Positions 16,906-25,622 of a stretch of 64,000 nucleotides of DNA are shown one piece after another. A program made the position numbers and the translations under genes. The DNA comes from Hungatella effluvii (GTDB lineage: Bacteria > Bacillota > Clostridia > Lachnospirales > Lachnospiraceae), in NCBI RefSeq assembly GCF_003201875.1, contig NZ_QJKD01000016.1, positions 56,934 to 120,933 of the forward strand, written 5' to 3'. The notes under the pieces were generated by a model. It was not told the DNA's origin. It saw only the letters and a list, made by a program, of their open reading frames with translations, and did no database searches. Positions within the stretch are counted from its first letter, which is position 1. Each line of letters begins with the position of its first letter.

Positions 16906-16912
16906 AGATAAC

Positions 16913-16940
16913 GGCGGGAGGAATTACCCTTTCTCCTGCC
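16913..16940 (+). terminator. Possible terminator hairpin at the end of the riboside operon
   Basis: GGCGGGAG (16913-16920) pairs with CTCCTGCC (16933-16940), with one G-U pair and a 12-base loop. No good T-run follows, so termination strength is uncertain. The rest of 16941-17184 holds promoter and operator sequence. Confidence 0.4.
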
Positions 16941-17015
16941 TGTTACGATGGTTCCAAGTGGTGGTATTTGAAAAAATGTGTATGATAAATGCAGTGAAAA
17001 AAAATGAAAAAGCTA

Positions 17016-17044
17016 TTGAAATATGATAGCAAATTCGTTATAAT
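17016..17044 (+). promoter_or_regulatory. Promoter of the phosphodiesterase/ABC operon
   Basis: TTGAAA at 17016-17021 and TATAAT at 17039-17044 are 17 bp apart. An operator-like palindrome starts 7 bases after the -10 box. Confidence 0.75.
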
Positions 17045-17051
17045 ATATAAA

Positions 17052-17156
17052 GTATTAAAGATAATACATTAAAACAAAAAAGAGCAAGAGCAAAAACGAA
17101 ATACAGAAACACTTAAAAATTTTTTACCATCAAATGTATTGAAGATAATACATTAA
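17052..17156 (+). promoter_or_regulatory. Pair of operator-like palindromes 84 bp apart
   Basis: GTATTAAAGATAATAC (17052-17067, perfect 6-bp arms around AAGA) and GTATTGAAGATAATAC (17136-17151) each continue as ATTAA, giving two 21-base near-identical copies. Their starts are 84 bp apart, close to eight helical turns. The HutC-type GntR regulator at 23662, at the end of the same operon, is the obvious candidate ligand (inference). Confidence 0.65.
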
Positions 17157-17184
17157 TAACTATAGCTAAAAGGAGAGGAAAGCT

Positions 17185-18477
17185 TTGGCAAAGAAAATGG
17201 TAATAGTATCTGTGGATGCATTGGTTGGCGAAGATTTAAAACTTGCTTCCACACTTCCGGGATTTAAGAAAATTATGGTTGGCGGAGCGAGAGTGGAGCA
17301 GGTCATGAGTGTCTATCCGACACTGACCTATCCTATCCATGTAGTTCAGATGACAGGAAGAAATCTGATGAATCATGGAATTTACAACAATGAGCGCGTC
17401 ATGCCGGGGCGTCTTTCGCCGGACTGGTTCTGGCAGATCTGGGACTGCAAGGTTCCGACCATATTTGACGCGGCACACCGGAAAGGGCTGACAACTCACG
17501 CTGTGATGTGGCCGGTGACGGCACAGGCGGATATCGACTGGCTTCTGCCGGAAGTATGGGATTTACAAAAATGGGAGGATCCTGCAATTATATATAAGAA
17601 GAACTGTTCCCCGCAGCTGTTTGACAAGTATTTTGAAAAACACCGGTTTAAACTCGGCTGGCATCCGAAGCCGGAGCTGGATGAATTCGGAGTATCGGTC
17701 GCAGAAGATGTGATCCGGAATGAAAAGCCTGATTTAGCCATGATTCATGTGTCGGCAGTTGATATTGCGCGCCATGGTAACGGTATGTTTGGACCAGCTA
17801 TCGACGATGCGATCCGGAAAGTGGACAGCTGGCTCTGCAGACTGGAGCAGGCGGTTTCAGAAAGCGGCAGGTTTGACGAAACCAATTTTATCATTGTTAG
17901 TGACCATGGGCATTTAAAGGTGGATAAGCAGGTGAATTTAAATGTACTTTTTAAAGAAGAGGGACTGATTCAGACAGACGATCACGGTGAGCTTGTAAGT
18001 TATCAGGCATACTGCCATTCTTCCGGGCTTTCGGCTCAGATTCTGCTGGCAGATGCGGCCGATACAGAGGTTCGGAAAAAAGTGGAAGCCATCCTGGAAT
18101 ATGCAAAAGACACAGAAGCATTTGGAATTAAGGCGATTTATACGAGGCGCGAAGCCGAGGAAAAATTCCAGCTGTCAGGTCCCTTTGAGTATGTGGTTGA
18201 AGGCGTGGGCGGCGTTGCATTTGCAGCAAAATGGGATGGCAGGGTCGTGATCAACGAGGAAGATCCTGATTACGATTACGTGAAGACCTCTCATGGACAC
18301 CGGCCTCACTTGGGCCCGCAGCCAGTCTTGCTGGCGAAAGGCCCGGATTTTAAGGAGAACGTCACAATCCGGGAGTGCAGTATTCTGGATGAAGTGCCGA
18401 CATTTGCAGCAGTTCTGGGAGTGGAGATGGAAGGTCTGGAAGGCAGATGCTTACATGAAGTGTTAGTACGCCCTTGA
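17185..18477 (+). CDS. Type I phosphodiesterase/nucleotide pyrophosphatase family protein
   Basis: Alkaline-phosphatase-superfamily hydrolase of 430 residues related to nucleotide pyrophosphatase/phosphodiesterases. The two-metal site is complete by eye: D11 (SVDAL), nucleophile T48 in PTLTYPIH, an AVDIARHGNG segment, the SDHGH pair, and a late SHGHRP histidine. It likely cleaves phosphodiester or pyrophosphate bonds in nucleotide-like molecules. No signal peptide, so it acts inside the cell after import. Starts at TTG 17185 with AGGAGAGG 6 bases upstream. It leads an operon of ABC transporter, HAD phosphatase and GntR genes, with DeoD not far downstream, which suggests use of a phosphodiester-linked nucleoside or glycerol compound. 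Confidence 0.85.
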   Translation: MAKKMVIVSVDALVGEDLKLASTLPGFKKIMVGGARVEQVMSVYPTLTYPIHVVQMTGRNLMNHGIYNNERVMPGRLSPDWFWQIWDCKVPTIFDAAHRKGLTTHAVMWPVTAQADIDWLLPEVWDLQKWEDPAIIYKKNCSPQLFDKYFEKHRFKLGWHPKPELDEFGVSVAEDVIRNEKPDLAMIHVSAVDIARHGNGMFGPAIDDAIRKVDSWLCRLEQAVSESGRFDETNFIIVSDHGHLKVDKQVNLNVLFKEEGLIQTDDHGELVSYQAYCHSSGLSAQILLADAADTEVRKKVEAILEYAKDTEAFGIKAIYTRREAEEKFQLSGPFEYVVEGVGGVAFAAKWDGRVVINEEDPDYDYVKTSHGHRPHLGPQPVLLAKGPDFKENVTIRECSILDEVPTFAAVLGVEMEGLEGRCLHEVLVRP

Positions 18478-18516
18478 TACGGTATACTAACCTGGCCGAT
18501 AGGAGGGGGACTTTAA

Positions 18517-19563
18517 GTGGCTGAGATTATACTAAAGGATATCTGTAAAAGCTTTGGGGAGACCGCGGTGGTAAAACACGTGGATCTGACGATCGAAGAT
18601 GGGGCATTTTCGGTAATTGTAGGGCCTTCCGGTTGCGGGAAGTCTACGATTCTCCGGATGATTGCCGGGCTGGAGCAGCCAACTTCAGGAGAAATATGGA
18701 TTTCTGGAAAATGTGTCAATTATGTTCCGCCGGGAAAACGGGATATCGCTATGGTTTTCCAGAATTATGCGATCTATCCGACAATGAGCGTGAGAGATAA
18801 TATTGAATTTGGACTTAAGAACCGAAGGGTTCCGAAAGAGGAACGCGATACTCTGATCGGGGATGTCAGCGATATTGTGGGGCTGACAGAATACCTGGGC
18901 AGAAAGCCGAGTGAGCTCTCGGGCGGTCAGCGCCAGAGGGTTGCCCTGGCAAGGGCCATGGTGAAGAAACCCAGTGTATTCCTCATGGATGAACCACTAT
19001 CCAACTTAGACGCGAAACTGCGAGGTCAGATGAGAAGCGAGCTGATTCAGCTTCATGACAGACTGGGAACGACTTTTATCTACGTGACTCATGACCAGGT
19101 AGAGGCGATGAGCATGGGAAATAAAATTGTTATTATGAATCAGGGAGAGATCATGCAGGTGGGAAAGCCGATGACGGTATACCATTGCCCTGAAAATATA
19201 TTCTCCGCTCAGTTTATCGGAACACCGCCCATGAATATACTGGCGGCAGAGGAGCTTCATGACGCGGTATGCTGTCCGCCGGGCTGCCGGTATGTAGGCT
19301 TTCGGCCGGAGCGGATCAGCCTTGACAGGGAATGCAGCGAGGCTCTGGTCCTGCCGGCGGTCGTACAGACGAGAGAGCTTCTGGGGGCGGAAGCGGTCTA
19401 TACCTTTGAATCAGAGGCAGGAAAGATTCAGATGAAGAATTATTCGGATTATTTACCCGAGCCGGGAGAAAAGGTGAATCTGATAATAGAGCGAAAACAT
19501 CTCTTTTTCTTTGATGACAGCGGAAAAGCGTTTGGGATGAACTGTGGGAAAAGAGAGGGGTAG
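18517..19563 (+). CDS. ABC transporter ATP-binding protein (MsmX/UgpC type)
   Basis: ATPase of a CUT1-type carbohydrate importer, 348 residues. Walker A is GPSGCGKST near residue 35, the signature is LSGGQRQRVALARA, Walker B is FLMDEPLSNLD, and the switch His is in VTHDQVEAMS. Residues from about 235 form the C-terminal OB-fold (TOBE/MalK-like) domain. GTG start with AGGAGGGGG upstream. It is the only ATPase of this class in the window although four CUT1 permease pairs are present, so it may energise several of them, as documented for MsmK in streptococci and MsmX in Bacillus. Confidence 0.93.
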   Translation: MAEIILKDICKSFGETAVVKHVDLTIEDGAFSVIVGPSGCGKSTILRMIAGLEQPTSGEIWISGKCVNYVPPGKRDIAMVFQNYAIYPTMSVRDNIEFGLKNRRVPKEERDTLIGDVSDIVGLTEYLGRKPSELSGGQRQRVALARAMVKKPSVFLMDEPLSNLDAKLRGQMRSELIQLHDRLGTTFIYVTHDQVEAMSMGNKIVIMNQGEIMQVGKPMTVYHCPENIFSAQFIGTPPMNILAAEELHDAVCCPPGCRYVGFRPERISLDRECSEALVLPAVVQTRELLGAEAVYTFESEAGKIQMKNYSDYLPEPGEKVNLIIERKHLFFFDDSGKAFGMNCGKREG

Positions 19564-19568
19564 AGAAT

Positions 19569-20459
19569 ATGAGAGATAAGAAACAGACTTCATTCCGTGA
19601 TGGGATCCGGCCTTACATAATGGTTCTGCCGTCGATTGCAGTTTTTCTGTTCTGTTATATTTATCCCATTTTCTACATGATTTACTTAAGCCTTTTTAAA
19701 TGGGATTTCATAAGTCCAACGAAGGATTTTGTCGGCCTGAAGAACTTTATTACCCTGTTTTCCAAGGTGGAATTCCACCAGGTGCTGTCCAATACGCTGA
19801 TCTATACGTTCTGTTCCGTCGGAATAGCGATCGTACTTGCACTTGTGCTGGCGGTCTGGTTAAACCATCCTGGAAAAATGTTCGCATTTGTACAGGGAGC
19901 AATTTTCAGCCCCCACATTATTTCTCTGGTATCCGTGTCCTTTATCTGGATGTGGATGATGGAACCGTCCTATGGGTTGTTAAACTGGCTGCTGGGGCTG
20001 TTTGGCGTCAAACCCTCCATGTGGCTGCAGCGGCCGGATACGGCGCTGATGTCTCTGGTGCTGGTATCTGTCTGGAAGCTGATTGGATACGATACTCTGA
20101 TCCTGATATCTGCGCTGCAGAGTATTCCGAAGTCGATTTACGAAGCAGCGCTTCTCGATAAGGCGCCCGGAATCGTCACCTTTTTTAAGATCATTCTTCC
20201 CATGATTTCGCCTAACCTGTTCTTTTTGGTGGTAATGAATACCCTTACCTCATTTCAGGCGTTTGAAACCGTGTCCATCATGACCGAGGGCGGGCCTATG
20301 AATTCCACCAACACACTGGTTTACTATATCTACCAGAATGGCTTCCGCTTTTATAAAATGGGATACGCCTCTGCGGCGGGAGTGGTGCTGCTGGTGCTGG
20401 TCGGAATTATGACGATTATTTATTTTAATTTACTGGGAAGAAAAGTACATTATCAATAG
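19569..20459 (+). CDS. ABC sugar transporter permease (MalF/UgpA type)
   Basis: Channel subunit, 296 residues, with about six membrane segments and an EAA loop (EAALLDKAPGIVTFFKIILP). It starts five bases after the ATPase stop codon and four bases before the next permease, as in a co-translated transporter set. Partner of the permease at 20473 and lipoprotein at 21339. Confidence 0.92.
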   Translation: MRDKKQTSFRDGIRPYIMVLPSIAVFLFCYIYPIFYMIYLSLFKWDFISPTKDFVGLKNFITLFSKVEFHQVLSNTLIYTFCSVGIAIVLALVLAVWLNHPGKMFAFVQGAIFSPHIISLVSVSFIWMWMMEPSYGLLNWLLGLFGVKPSMWLQRPDTALMSLVLVSVWKLIGYDTLILISALQSIPKSIYEAALLDKAPGIVTFFKIILPMISPNLFFLVVMNTLTSFQAFETVSIMTEGGPMNSTNTLVYYIYQNGFRFYKMGYASAAGVVLLVLVGIMTIIYFNLLGRKVHYQ

Positions 20460-20472
20460 GGGGGTGAAACGA

Positions 20473-21312
20473 TTGCAACTGACATACCGACTGAAAAAAA
20501 TAGTATTGACGGTCGTGCAGTATATCGGATTTGCCATACTGCTGGTACTGTTTATTATTCCATTTGTCTGGATGGTATCCACGTCAGTCAAGTCCATCGG
20601 GGAAACGCTGACAAATCCGCCGATTTTTATTCCGTCTGATTTTCATTTTGAGAACTATGTAAAGGCATGGAAATCGGGGCCGTTTCTGCATTTCTTTTTA
20701 AACAGTGCCATTATCACATTTTCCAGCATGATCCTGCAGCTGTTGTTTGTTGTTCCGGCCGCTTATGCATTTGCCCGGTGCAAATTCCGGGGGAAGACGA
20801 TCCTGTTTGGGATTACGATGATGACGCTCATGATACCGGGACAGTTGATCTTTATGCCGCTGTTTTTGATCTTTTCCAAGATGGGACTGATCAATTCCTA
20901 CGCCAGCATGATTCTTCCGTTTTCTACCAGTGCGTTTGGGATATTTATGCTGCGGCAGAGTTTTATGCAGATTCCGGAAGAGCTTTTAGAGGCGGCCAGG
21001 CTGGATCAAGCCAGCGAGTGGCAGATCATACGGCACATTATGGTTCCAATGGCGAGGCCAACTATCGTCACGCTGATGCTTCTGACGTTTATCAGCCGCT
21101 GGAACGATTATTTCTGGCCGCTTGTTATGACAACCAATGATAAGGTCCGCACGCTTTCCATCGGTGTTTCCATGCTGAAAAATACAGAAGGCGGCGCTTC
21201 CTGGAACGTTTTAATGGCAGGCAATGTGATATTAGTTCTGCCGATTCTGATAGTCTTTGTTTGTGCCCAGCGCCATATCATACGGGCGTTTACCTATACG
21301 GGAGAAAAGTAA
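20473..21312 (+). CDS. ABC sugar transporter permease (MalG/UgpE type)
   Basis: Second channel subunit, 279 residues, six membrane segments, EAA loop EAARLDQASEWQII in which the conserved Gly is replaced. I favour the TTG at 20473 as start because AGGGGGGTG then sits 6 bases upstream; the in-frame GTG at 20464 is embedded in that ribosome binding site. The difference is only three residues. Confidence 0.9.
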   Translation: MQLTYRLKKIVLTVVQYIGFAILLVLFIIPFVWMVSTSVKSIGETLTNPPIFIPSDFHFENYVKAWKSGPFLHFFLNSAIITFSSMILQLLFVVPAAYAFARCKFRGKTILFGITMMTLMIPGQLIFMPLFLIFSKMGLINSYASMILPFSTSAFGIFMLRQSFMQIPEELLEAARLDQASEWQIIRHIMVPMARPTIVTLMLLTFISRWNDYFWPLVMTTNDKVRTLSIGVSMLKNTEGGASWNVLMAGNVILVLPILIVFVCAQRHIIRAFTYTGEK

Positions 21313-21338
21313 ACAGGAGAGAAAAGGAGAGGTTTAAG

Positions 21339-22688
21339 ATGAAGAAAACATTAGCTATGATGACAGTTTTGCTGCTTGCCGGCACCCTTTTAAGCGGCTG
21401 TGGAAAGAAGGCTGTTGAAGAGACGGCTGCGGTGCCTGCCGATACCCAGGGAACCACACAGGCAGAGACAGAGACCGTGGCAGCGGCAGCCGACACCGGG
21501 GGAGAAAAGGTAAAAATTGAGTTCTGGTATGCCTGGGGAGACAAGATCGGAGAGACAAACGAGGAACTGGCCAGACGGTTTAACGAGTCCCAGGATAAGA
21601 TTGAGGTGGTGGCATCCTATCAGGGCAGCTATGACGATGTGCAGTCCAAGACACAGGCTGCTTTTGCAGCAGGGGAGGCACCAGCCATTACGATGAACGA
21701 AACGGCTTCAGTCGGTACGTTTGCCCGGTCGGGAATATCAAGGGACTTAACGGATCTTATTGCCCGGGACGGGTATGATCTGAACAATTTTAATACAGGC
21801 CTGATGACGAATTCCTATGTGGACGGAAAGCTTTACGCGCTTCCGTATATGCGCAGTACACCTCTGATGTTCGTAAATACAGATATGCTGGAAGCCGCAG
21901 GACTCGATCCAAAGGGACCGGAAAACTGGGATGAGCTTACACATTATGCGGAGGTGATGGCGGCGCAGGGGAAAGACGCCCTGTGCTTCCCGATCGTAAA
22001 TGAATGGTATTTTGAGGCATTTTTAGGACAGGCTGGAGGAACCATTTTTAACAAAGAAGAAAATGGCTTTGACTTTAACAATGAAGCCGGTGAGTCCGTA
22101 TTAAATTATTGGAGAGATCTGCAGAAGACAGGCGGAGTCAATATTCTCTTCGGAAGCGATTCCAGCAATATGTCGAAAGCAGAATTTGCATCTCAGAACT
22201 GCGCCATGCTTTTCGCTTCGGTAGCGGATATCAATTACTTCCTGGATGTGGCAAAGGACAACGGATTTAACTGTGCGACTGCATTTTTGCCGGGAAATAA
22301 GACGTTTGCGATTCCTACAGGAGGCGCTAATCTAATTATTACCTCTAATAAGAGCGAAGAGGAGACCAATGCGGCATGGGAATTCATGAAATGGGTGCTG
22401 GAGGATGAGCAGACGATTTATGCGTCACAGAATACCGGATACGTTCCGGTGACAAACAGTGCCGTGGAGAGTGATGCCATGAAGGCCTTCTATGCGGAAA
22501 AGCCGCAGTTTAAGGTAGCGGTGGATCAACTGCAGTACATTTTGGCCAGACCGATTTCAAAACAGGGGCCGGAAGTGCATAAGGCCATTAAAGACATGGT
22601 AACGGAGTTCCTCATGGACGAGAATGTCTCTGCCAAAGAGGTTCTGGATAAGACTGAAAAGCAGTGTCTGGAAATTTTAAATGAGTGA
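21339..22688 (+). CDS. ABC transporter extracellular solute-binding lipoprotein (family 1)
   Basis: Substrate-binding lipoprotein, 449 residues. The lipobox LLSGC places the lipidated cysteine at residue 21, followed by an Ala/Thr/Glu-rich linker to about residue 50 and the solute-binding fold. ATG at 21339 has AGGAGAGG upstream; an in-frame ATG at 21261 lies inside the permease gene and would bury the signal peptide. In this operon the binding protein follows the permeases rather than preceding them. The ligand is unknown; the neighbouring phosphodiesterase and phosphatases suggest a phosphorylated nucleoside or glycerol compound (inference). Confidence 0.92.
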   Translation: MKKTLAMMTVLLLAGTLLSGCGKKAVEETAAVPADTQGTTQAETETVAAAADTGGEKVKIEFWYAWGDKIGETNEELARRFNESQDKIEVVASYQGSYDDVQSKTQAAFAAGEAPAITMNETASVGTFARSGISRDLTDLIARDGYDLNNFNTGLMTNSYVDGKLYALPYMRSTPLMFVNTDMLEAAGLDPKGPENWDELTHYAEVMAAQGKDALCFPIVNEWYFEAFLGQAGGTIFNKEENGFDFNNEAGESVLNYWRDLQKTGGVNILFGSDSSNMSKAEFASQNCAMLFASVADINYFLDVAKDNGFNCATAFLPGNKTFAIPTGGANLIITSNKSEEETNAAWEFMKWVLEDEQTIYASQNTGYVPVTNSAVESDAMKAFYAEKPQFKVAVDQLQYILARPISKQGPEVHKAIKDMVTEFLMDENVSAKEVLDKTEKQCLEILNE

Positions 22689-22697
22689 TAATAAAAT

Positions 22698-22725
22698 ATG
22701 GCTGCCGTAAAGATGCGGCAGCCAT
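22698..22725 (+). other. Intergenic hairpin after the binding protein gene
   Basis: ATGGCTGCCG (22698-22707) pairs perfectly with CGGCAGCCAT (22716-22725). No T-run follows, so mRNA processing or stabilisation is more likely than termination. Confidence 0.55.
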
Positions 22726-22742
22726 CAGAGGCAGGAGGAATT

Positions 22743-23555
22743 ATGAGGGTAAAATTAATTGTGTGCGACGTGGATGGCACATTGATTGATCATTCGGAAA
22801 CCGTGATCCCGGAGCTGATTCAGATTGTGGATCAGTGCAGAAATGAACACATTTATTTTTCTCTCGCTTCCGGAAGAACGAAGGAATTAATCGAGGATAT
22901 CCGGTTGAAGCTGCATGTCACGGAACCGTATATTGCAGCAAACGGGGCGTGCGTGTTTGTGGATGACACCTGCGTCCTGATGAAAGGCTTCTGCGCAGAA
23001 CCGATCAGGGACATCATAAATGATGCAAACCGGGCGGGTCTTACGGTAACCTGTTCCGATGCATACCAGGAGCGCGCCCTGAGTGTTACCGATTATGTTA
23101 CGGAACACCGGAAACTGGGAAACCGGTTTAAGCAGCTGCTGGATTATCGTGCAGTGGACTGGAAAAAACAAAAATTTGTTAAAATTATGTTTATGGATGA
23201 ACACAGGACAGGAAAAATAGAAAGGATCAGAATGGCTTTGAAGCCATATTCCTCCCAATACTGGATTACAACGTACTCCGATGTAGCGGTTGAGCTGGGG
23301 CCGGTACATTGCAATAAAGCAACGGGAGTCCGGGAACTGGCGGGGCTTATGGGGATTGGTATGGAAGATGTGATGGCCTGCGGGGACTTCACGAATGATC
23401 TGGAAATGATCCGGGAAGCGGGAATTGGAGTTGCGGTGGCCAATGCCAATGAAATCCTGAAAAGTTCGGCGGACTATGTCGCCGCATCCGCCTGTGCCTG
23501 TGGGGTGATTGAGGCGGTGAAAAAGTTCTGTCTGACAGGCAATGGAGTTCCATAA
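22743..23555 (+). CDS. HAD-superfamily phosphatase (Cof-type)
   Basis: Cytoplasmic phosphatase of 270 residues. The nucleophile motif is CDVDGTLID near residue 9 and the C-terminal Asp motif is GDFTNDLEMI; the cap lies between them, as in Cof/YbjI sugar-phosphatases. ATG at 22743 is preceded by AGGAGG. It shares the operon with the phosphodiesterase and transporter, and a second HAD of the same type lies at 24552. It probably removes phosphate from a sugar or nucleotide intermediate; exact substrate unknown. Confidence 0.88.
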   Translation: MRVKLIVCDVDGTLIDHSETVIPELIQIVDQCRNEHIYFSLASGRTKELIEDIRLKLHVTEPYIAANGACVFVDDTCVLMKGFCAEPIRDIINDANRAGLTVTCSDAYQERALSVTDYVTEHRKLGNRFKQLLDYRAVDWKKQKFVKIMFMDEHRTGKIERIRMALKPYSSQYWITTYSDVAVELGPVHCNKATGVRELAGLMGIGMEDVMACGDFTNDLEMIREAGIGVAVANANEILKSSADYVAASACACGVIEAVKKFCLTGNGVP

Positions 23556-23661
23556 TCTGGGAAATTATGGTATACTGAAATGTGTTTAAAAACTGCTTTC
23601 TGCCGTCCGGGAGCACTTGGCGAAGCGTTTAACTAAAATGATCAGAAGAGGAATGAAACAA

Positions 23662-24426
23662 ATGGGGAACAGCAATGGTATCATGAATGAATCACCGATT
23701 CCACTCTACTACCAGATCTATGTCGATCTGAAGAACAAGCTGTTGATTAACAAGCTTGTAGATGAAAACGGAAAACTTCCGGCGGAAAAGGAACTGGCAG
23801 AATCGTATAAAGTGAGCCGGGTTACCATGCGGCAGGCCATTGCGGAGCTGGAAAAGGACGGTCTGATCGTCCGCTACAGAGGCCGCGGATCTTTCTTGAA
23901 ATCGCAGCCGAACCCGATTCTGCATAAGCTGGGACTGCCAGGGCAGGCAGGCAGAGTACGGATTGATAAGAGCCCTGAGATTGTGGAGCTGAGCCATTTT
24001 GATACGACGTATGAGCACATTGGCCGTGCTTTAAACTATGAAGGAGATATCTTCTTCATTAAGCGGATTTTTCGTGTCGATTGCAATCCGGTTGCAATCA
24101 ACCGAATCTGGATTCCAGCGGTATTCACCCCGGAACTGGATAAAAAAGGCTTATGTGTGGAAGGTTCTCTCTCGAAGACCTTGAAGGATGTATACCATTT
24201 AAAGATAGACCGAAGAAAAAATGTCATCGAGGCTGTAAGACCCTCGGTATCCGACATAGAGCTGCTGAAGATCACGTATGACACACTGATTCTCCAGATC
24301 ACGAGCAAATCCTTTTTAAAAGACAATGTTCCGTATGAGTATTCCGTTACCTCCTGGATCGGCGATGCCATCAGGCTGGAGGTCGATGTGGAAGATATAG
24401 AGCACGGTATTACATTTCTGAAATAA
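23662..24426 (+). CDS. GntR-family (HutC/UTRA) transcriptional regulator
   Basis: Repressor of 254 residues with an N-terminal winged helix (LPAEKELAESYKVSRVTMRQAIAEL region, about residues 35-75) and a C-terminal UTRA ligand-binding domain containing the YEYSVTSWIGD segment. The ATG at 23662 has AGAGGA 9 bases upstream; other in-frame ATGs at 23617, 23638 and 23653 are less well placed. It closes the phosphodiesterase/ABC operon and probably binds the palindrome pair at 17052 and 17136. A strong terminator follows. Confidence 0.88.
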   Translation: MGNSNGIMNESPIPLYYQIYVDLKNKLLINKLVDENGKLPAEKELAESYKVSRVTMRQAIAELEKDGLIVRYRGRGSFLKSQPNPILHKLGLPGQAGRVRIDKSPEIVELSHFDTTYEHIGRALNYEGDIFFIKRIFRVDCNPVAINRIWIPAVFTPELDKKGLCVEGSLSKTLKDVYHLKIDRRKNVIEAVRPSVSDIELLKITYDTLILQITSKSFLKDNVPYEYSVTSWIGDAIRLEVDVEDIEHGITFLK

Positions 24427-24430
24427 GAAA

Positions 24431-24461
24431 CCCGGCAGATGCGTATTCTGCCGGGCTTTTT
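24431..24461 (+). terminator. Rho-independent terminator after the GntR regulator
   Basis: CCCGGCAGA (24431-24439) pairs with TCTGCCGGG (24447-24455) and is followed by CTTTTTTA. Confidence 0.88.
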
Positions 24462-24551
24462 TACTCGAGGAGGGAGAAGAGGAAGGCAGTAAGGATAAGA
24501 ATAAATTTTACAGGTGCTGCAGGCATCTGATAAAGCAGGAGGTTTTTAACT

Positions 24552-25376
24552 ATGGAACGAATTCCGATTCAATTGGTGGTGTGTGATATCGACGACACCT
24601 TAATTCATAAAGACGACCATTTAAAGGAGGAGACAATCCAGGTAATTCAGGAACTGAAAATGCGGGGAATCCAGTTTACTCTGGCGACAGGAAGAATGCC
24701 TTACCGCGCGGAATCCTATGCGAGAGATGCAGAACTTACAATACCGTATGTTGCGAATAATGGCAGCATTTTATATGACCGGGGGAGAATGATCTGGTGC
24801 AGGATGCTGTATGCAAAAATAATACAGGAGATCACGCAGCGCTACATGGAAATGTATCCTCTGTTTACGGTCATATTCAGCTTTACAGACCGGGAATGCC
24901 CTCTGGTAAGAACGGAGTGGATCAGGAAGCGTCTCGGTAAATATAAGGGATATGACCAGACACTGGGCAATACGCCGGAGGTCTGGAATCAGGCAGTACA
25001 CAAGATCTATGTTCTGGACGACGCGAGGTCCGGAATGATCGGAGCATTTGCCAGGGAACTGAAACGCTTTGCCAATGAGATCAGCTTTTTTCAGTATGGA
25101 GAGTTTTCCATAGAGATAGTGGCCGGCGGCTGTTCCAAGGCATCTGGCCTTACAAGGCTTTTAGAGTATCTTTCCCTGCCGTCTGACTGCGTCATGGCGG
25201 TGGGAGATCACACGAATGACATTGAAGTGATCAAAAAGGCCGGGATTGGTGTGGCTGTGGCAAACGCCGATCCGCAGCTGAAAGCAGTGGCGGATTATAT
25301 CACGAAAGGAGAACGGGACCAGGGGGTGAAGGAGGCGGTTGAAAAGTTTGTGTTTGGAGAGAGGAGAGAAAAATGA
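24552..25376 (+). CDS. HAD-superfamily phosphatase (Cof-type)
   Basis: Second Cof-like phosphatase, 274 residues, with CDIDDTLIHKDD near residue 13 and GDHTNDIEVI near the C-terminus. It resembles the HAD gene at 22743 in length and layout but is clearly diverged. The GxGVAVANADPQLKAVADY ending is typical of the group. AGCAGGAGG lies before the ATG. It follows a terminator and I see no strong promoter just upstream, so it may depend on read-through or a weak promoter. Substrate unknown; location suggests sugar or nucleotide phosphates. Confidence 0.87.
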   Translation: MERIPIQLVVCDIDDTLIHKDDHLKEETIQVIQELKMRGIQFTLATGRMPYRAESYARDAELTIPYVANNGSILYDRGRMIWCRMLYAKIIQEITQRYMEMYPLFTVIFSFTDRECPLVRTEWIRKRLGKYKGYDQTLGNTPEVWNQAVHKIYVLDDARSGMIGAFARELKRFANEISFFQYGEFSIEIVAGGCSKASGLTRLLEYLSLPSDCVMAVGDHTNDIEVIKKAGIGVAVANADPQLKAVADYITKGERDQGVKEAVEKFVFGERREK

Positions 25377-25403
25377 TAAAAAAATTTATCTGACAGAAAT
25401 ATA

Positions 25404-25489
25404 TTGAAAAATAATTAGAGATGAATTATAATAAGTTCAAAGATAAAAATAGGATAAATAATACTAAATTTTTGCGACATAATTTATCA
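25404..25489 (+). promoter_or_regulatory. Promoter of deoD with GATAAA repeats
   Basis: TTGAAA at 25404-25409 and TATAAT at 25427-25432 are 17 bp apart. GATAAA cores follow at 25442 and 25453, exactly 11 bp apart and just past the -10 box; a TTTATCA lies at 25483-25489. Further upstream, TGATAAA and TTTATC form a short inverted repeat around 25374-25390. Confidence 0.65.
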
Positions 25490-25622
25490 ACACAAGCGAG
25501 TATCCCCCACTAACATGAAGTTTAACCGCGCATCTATAAGATGTAGCCGCACTCTGTGAAATGATCGAGCGTGGAATGAAACAATGGTCCTATTATGTAA
25601 TGAAAAACAGGAGGTAGAAACA

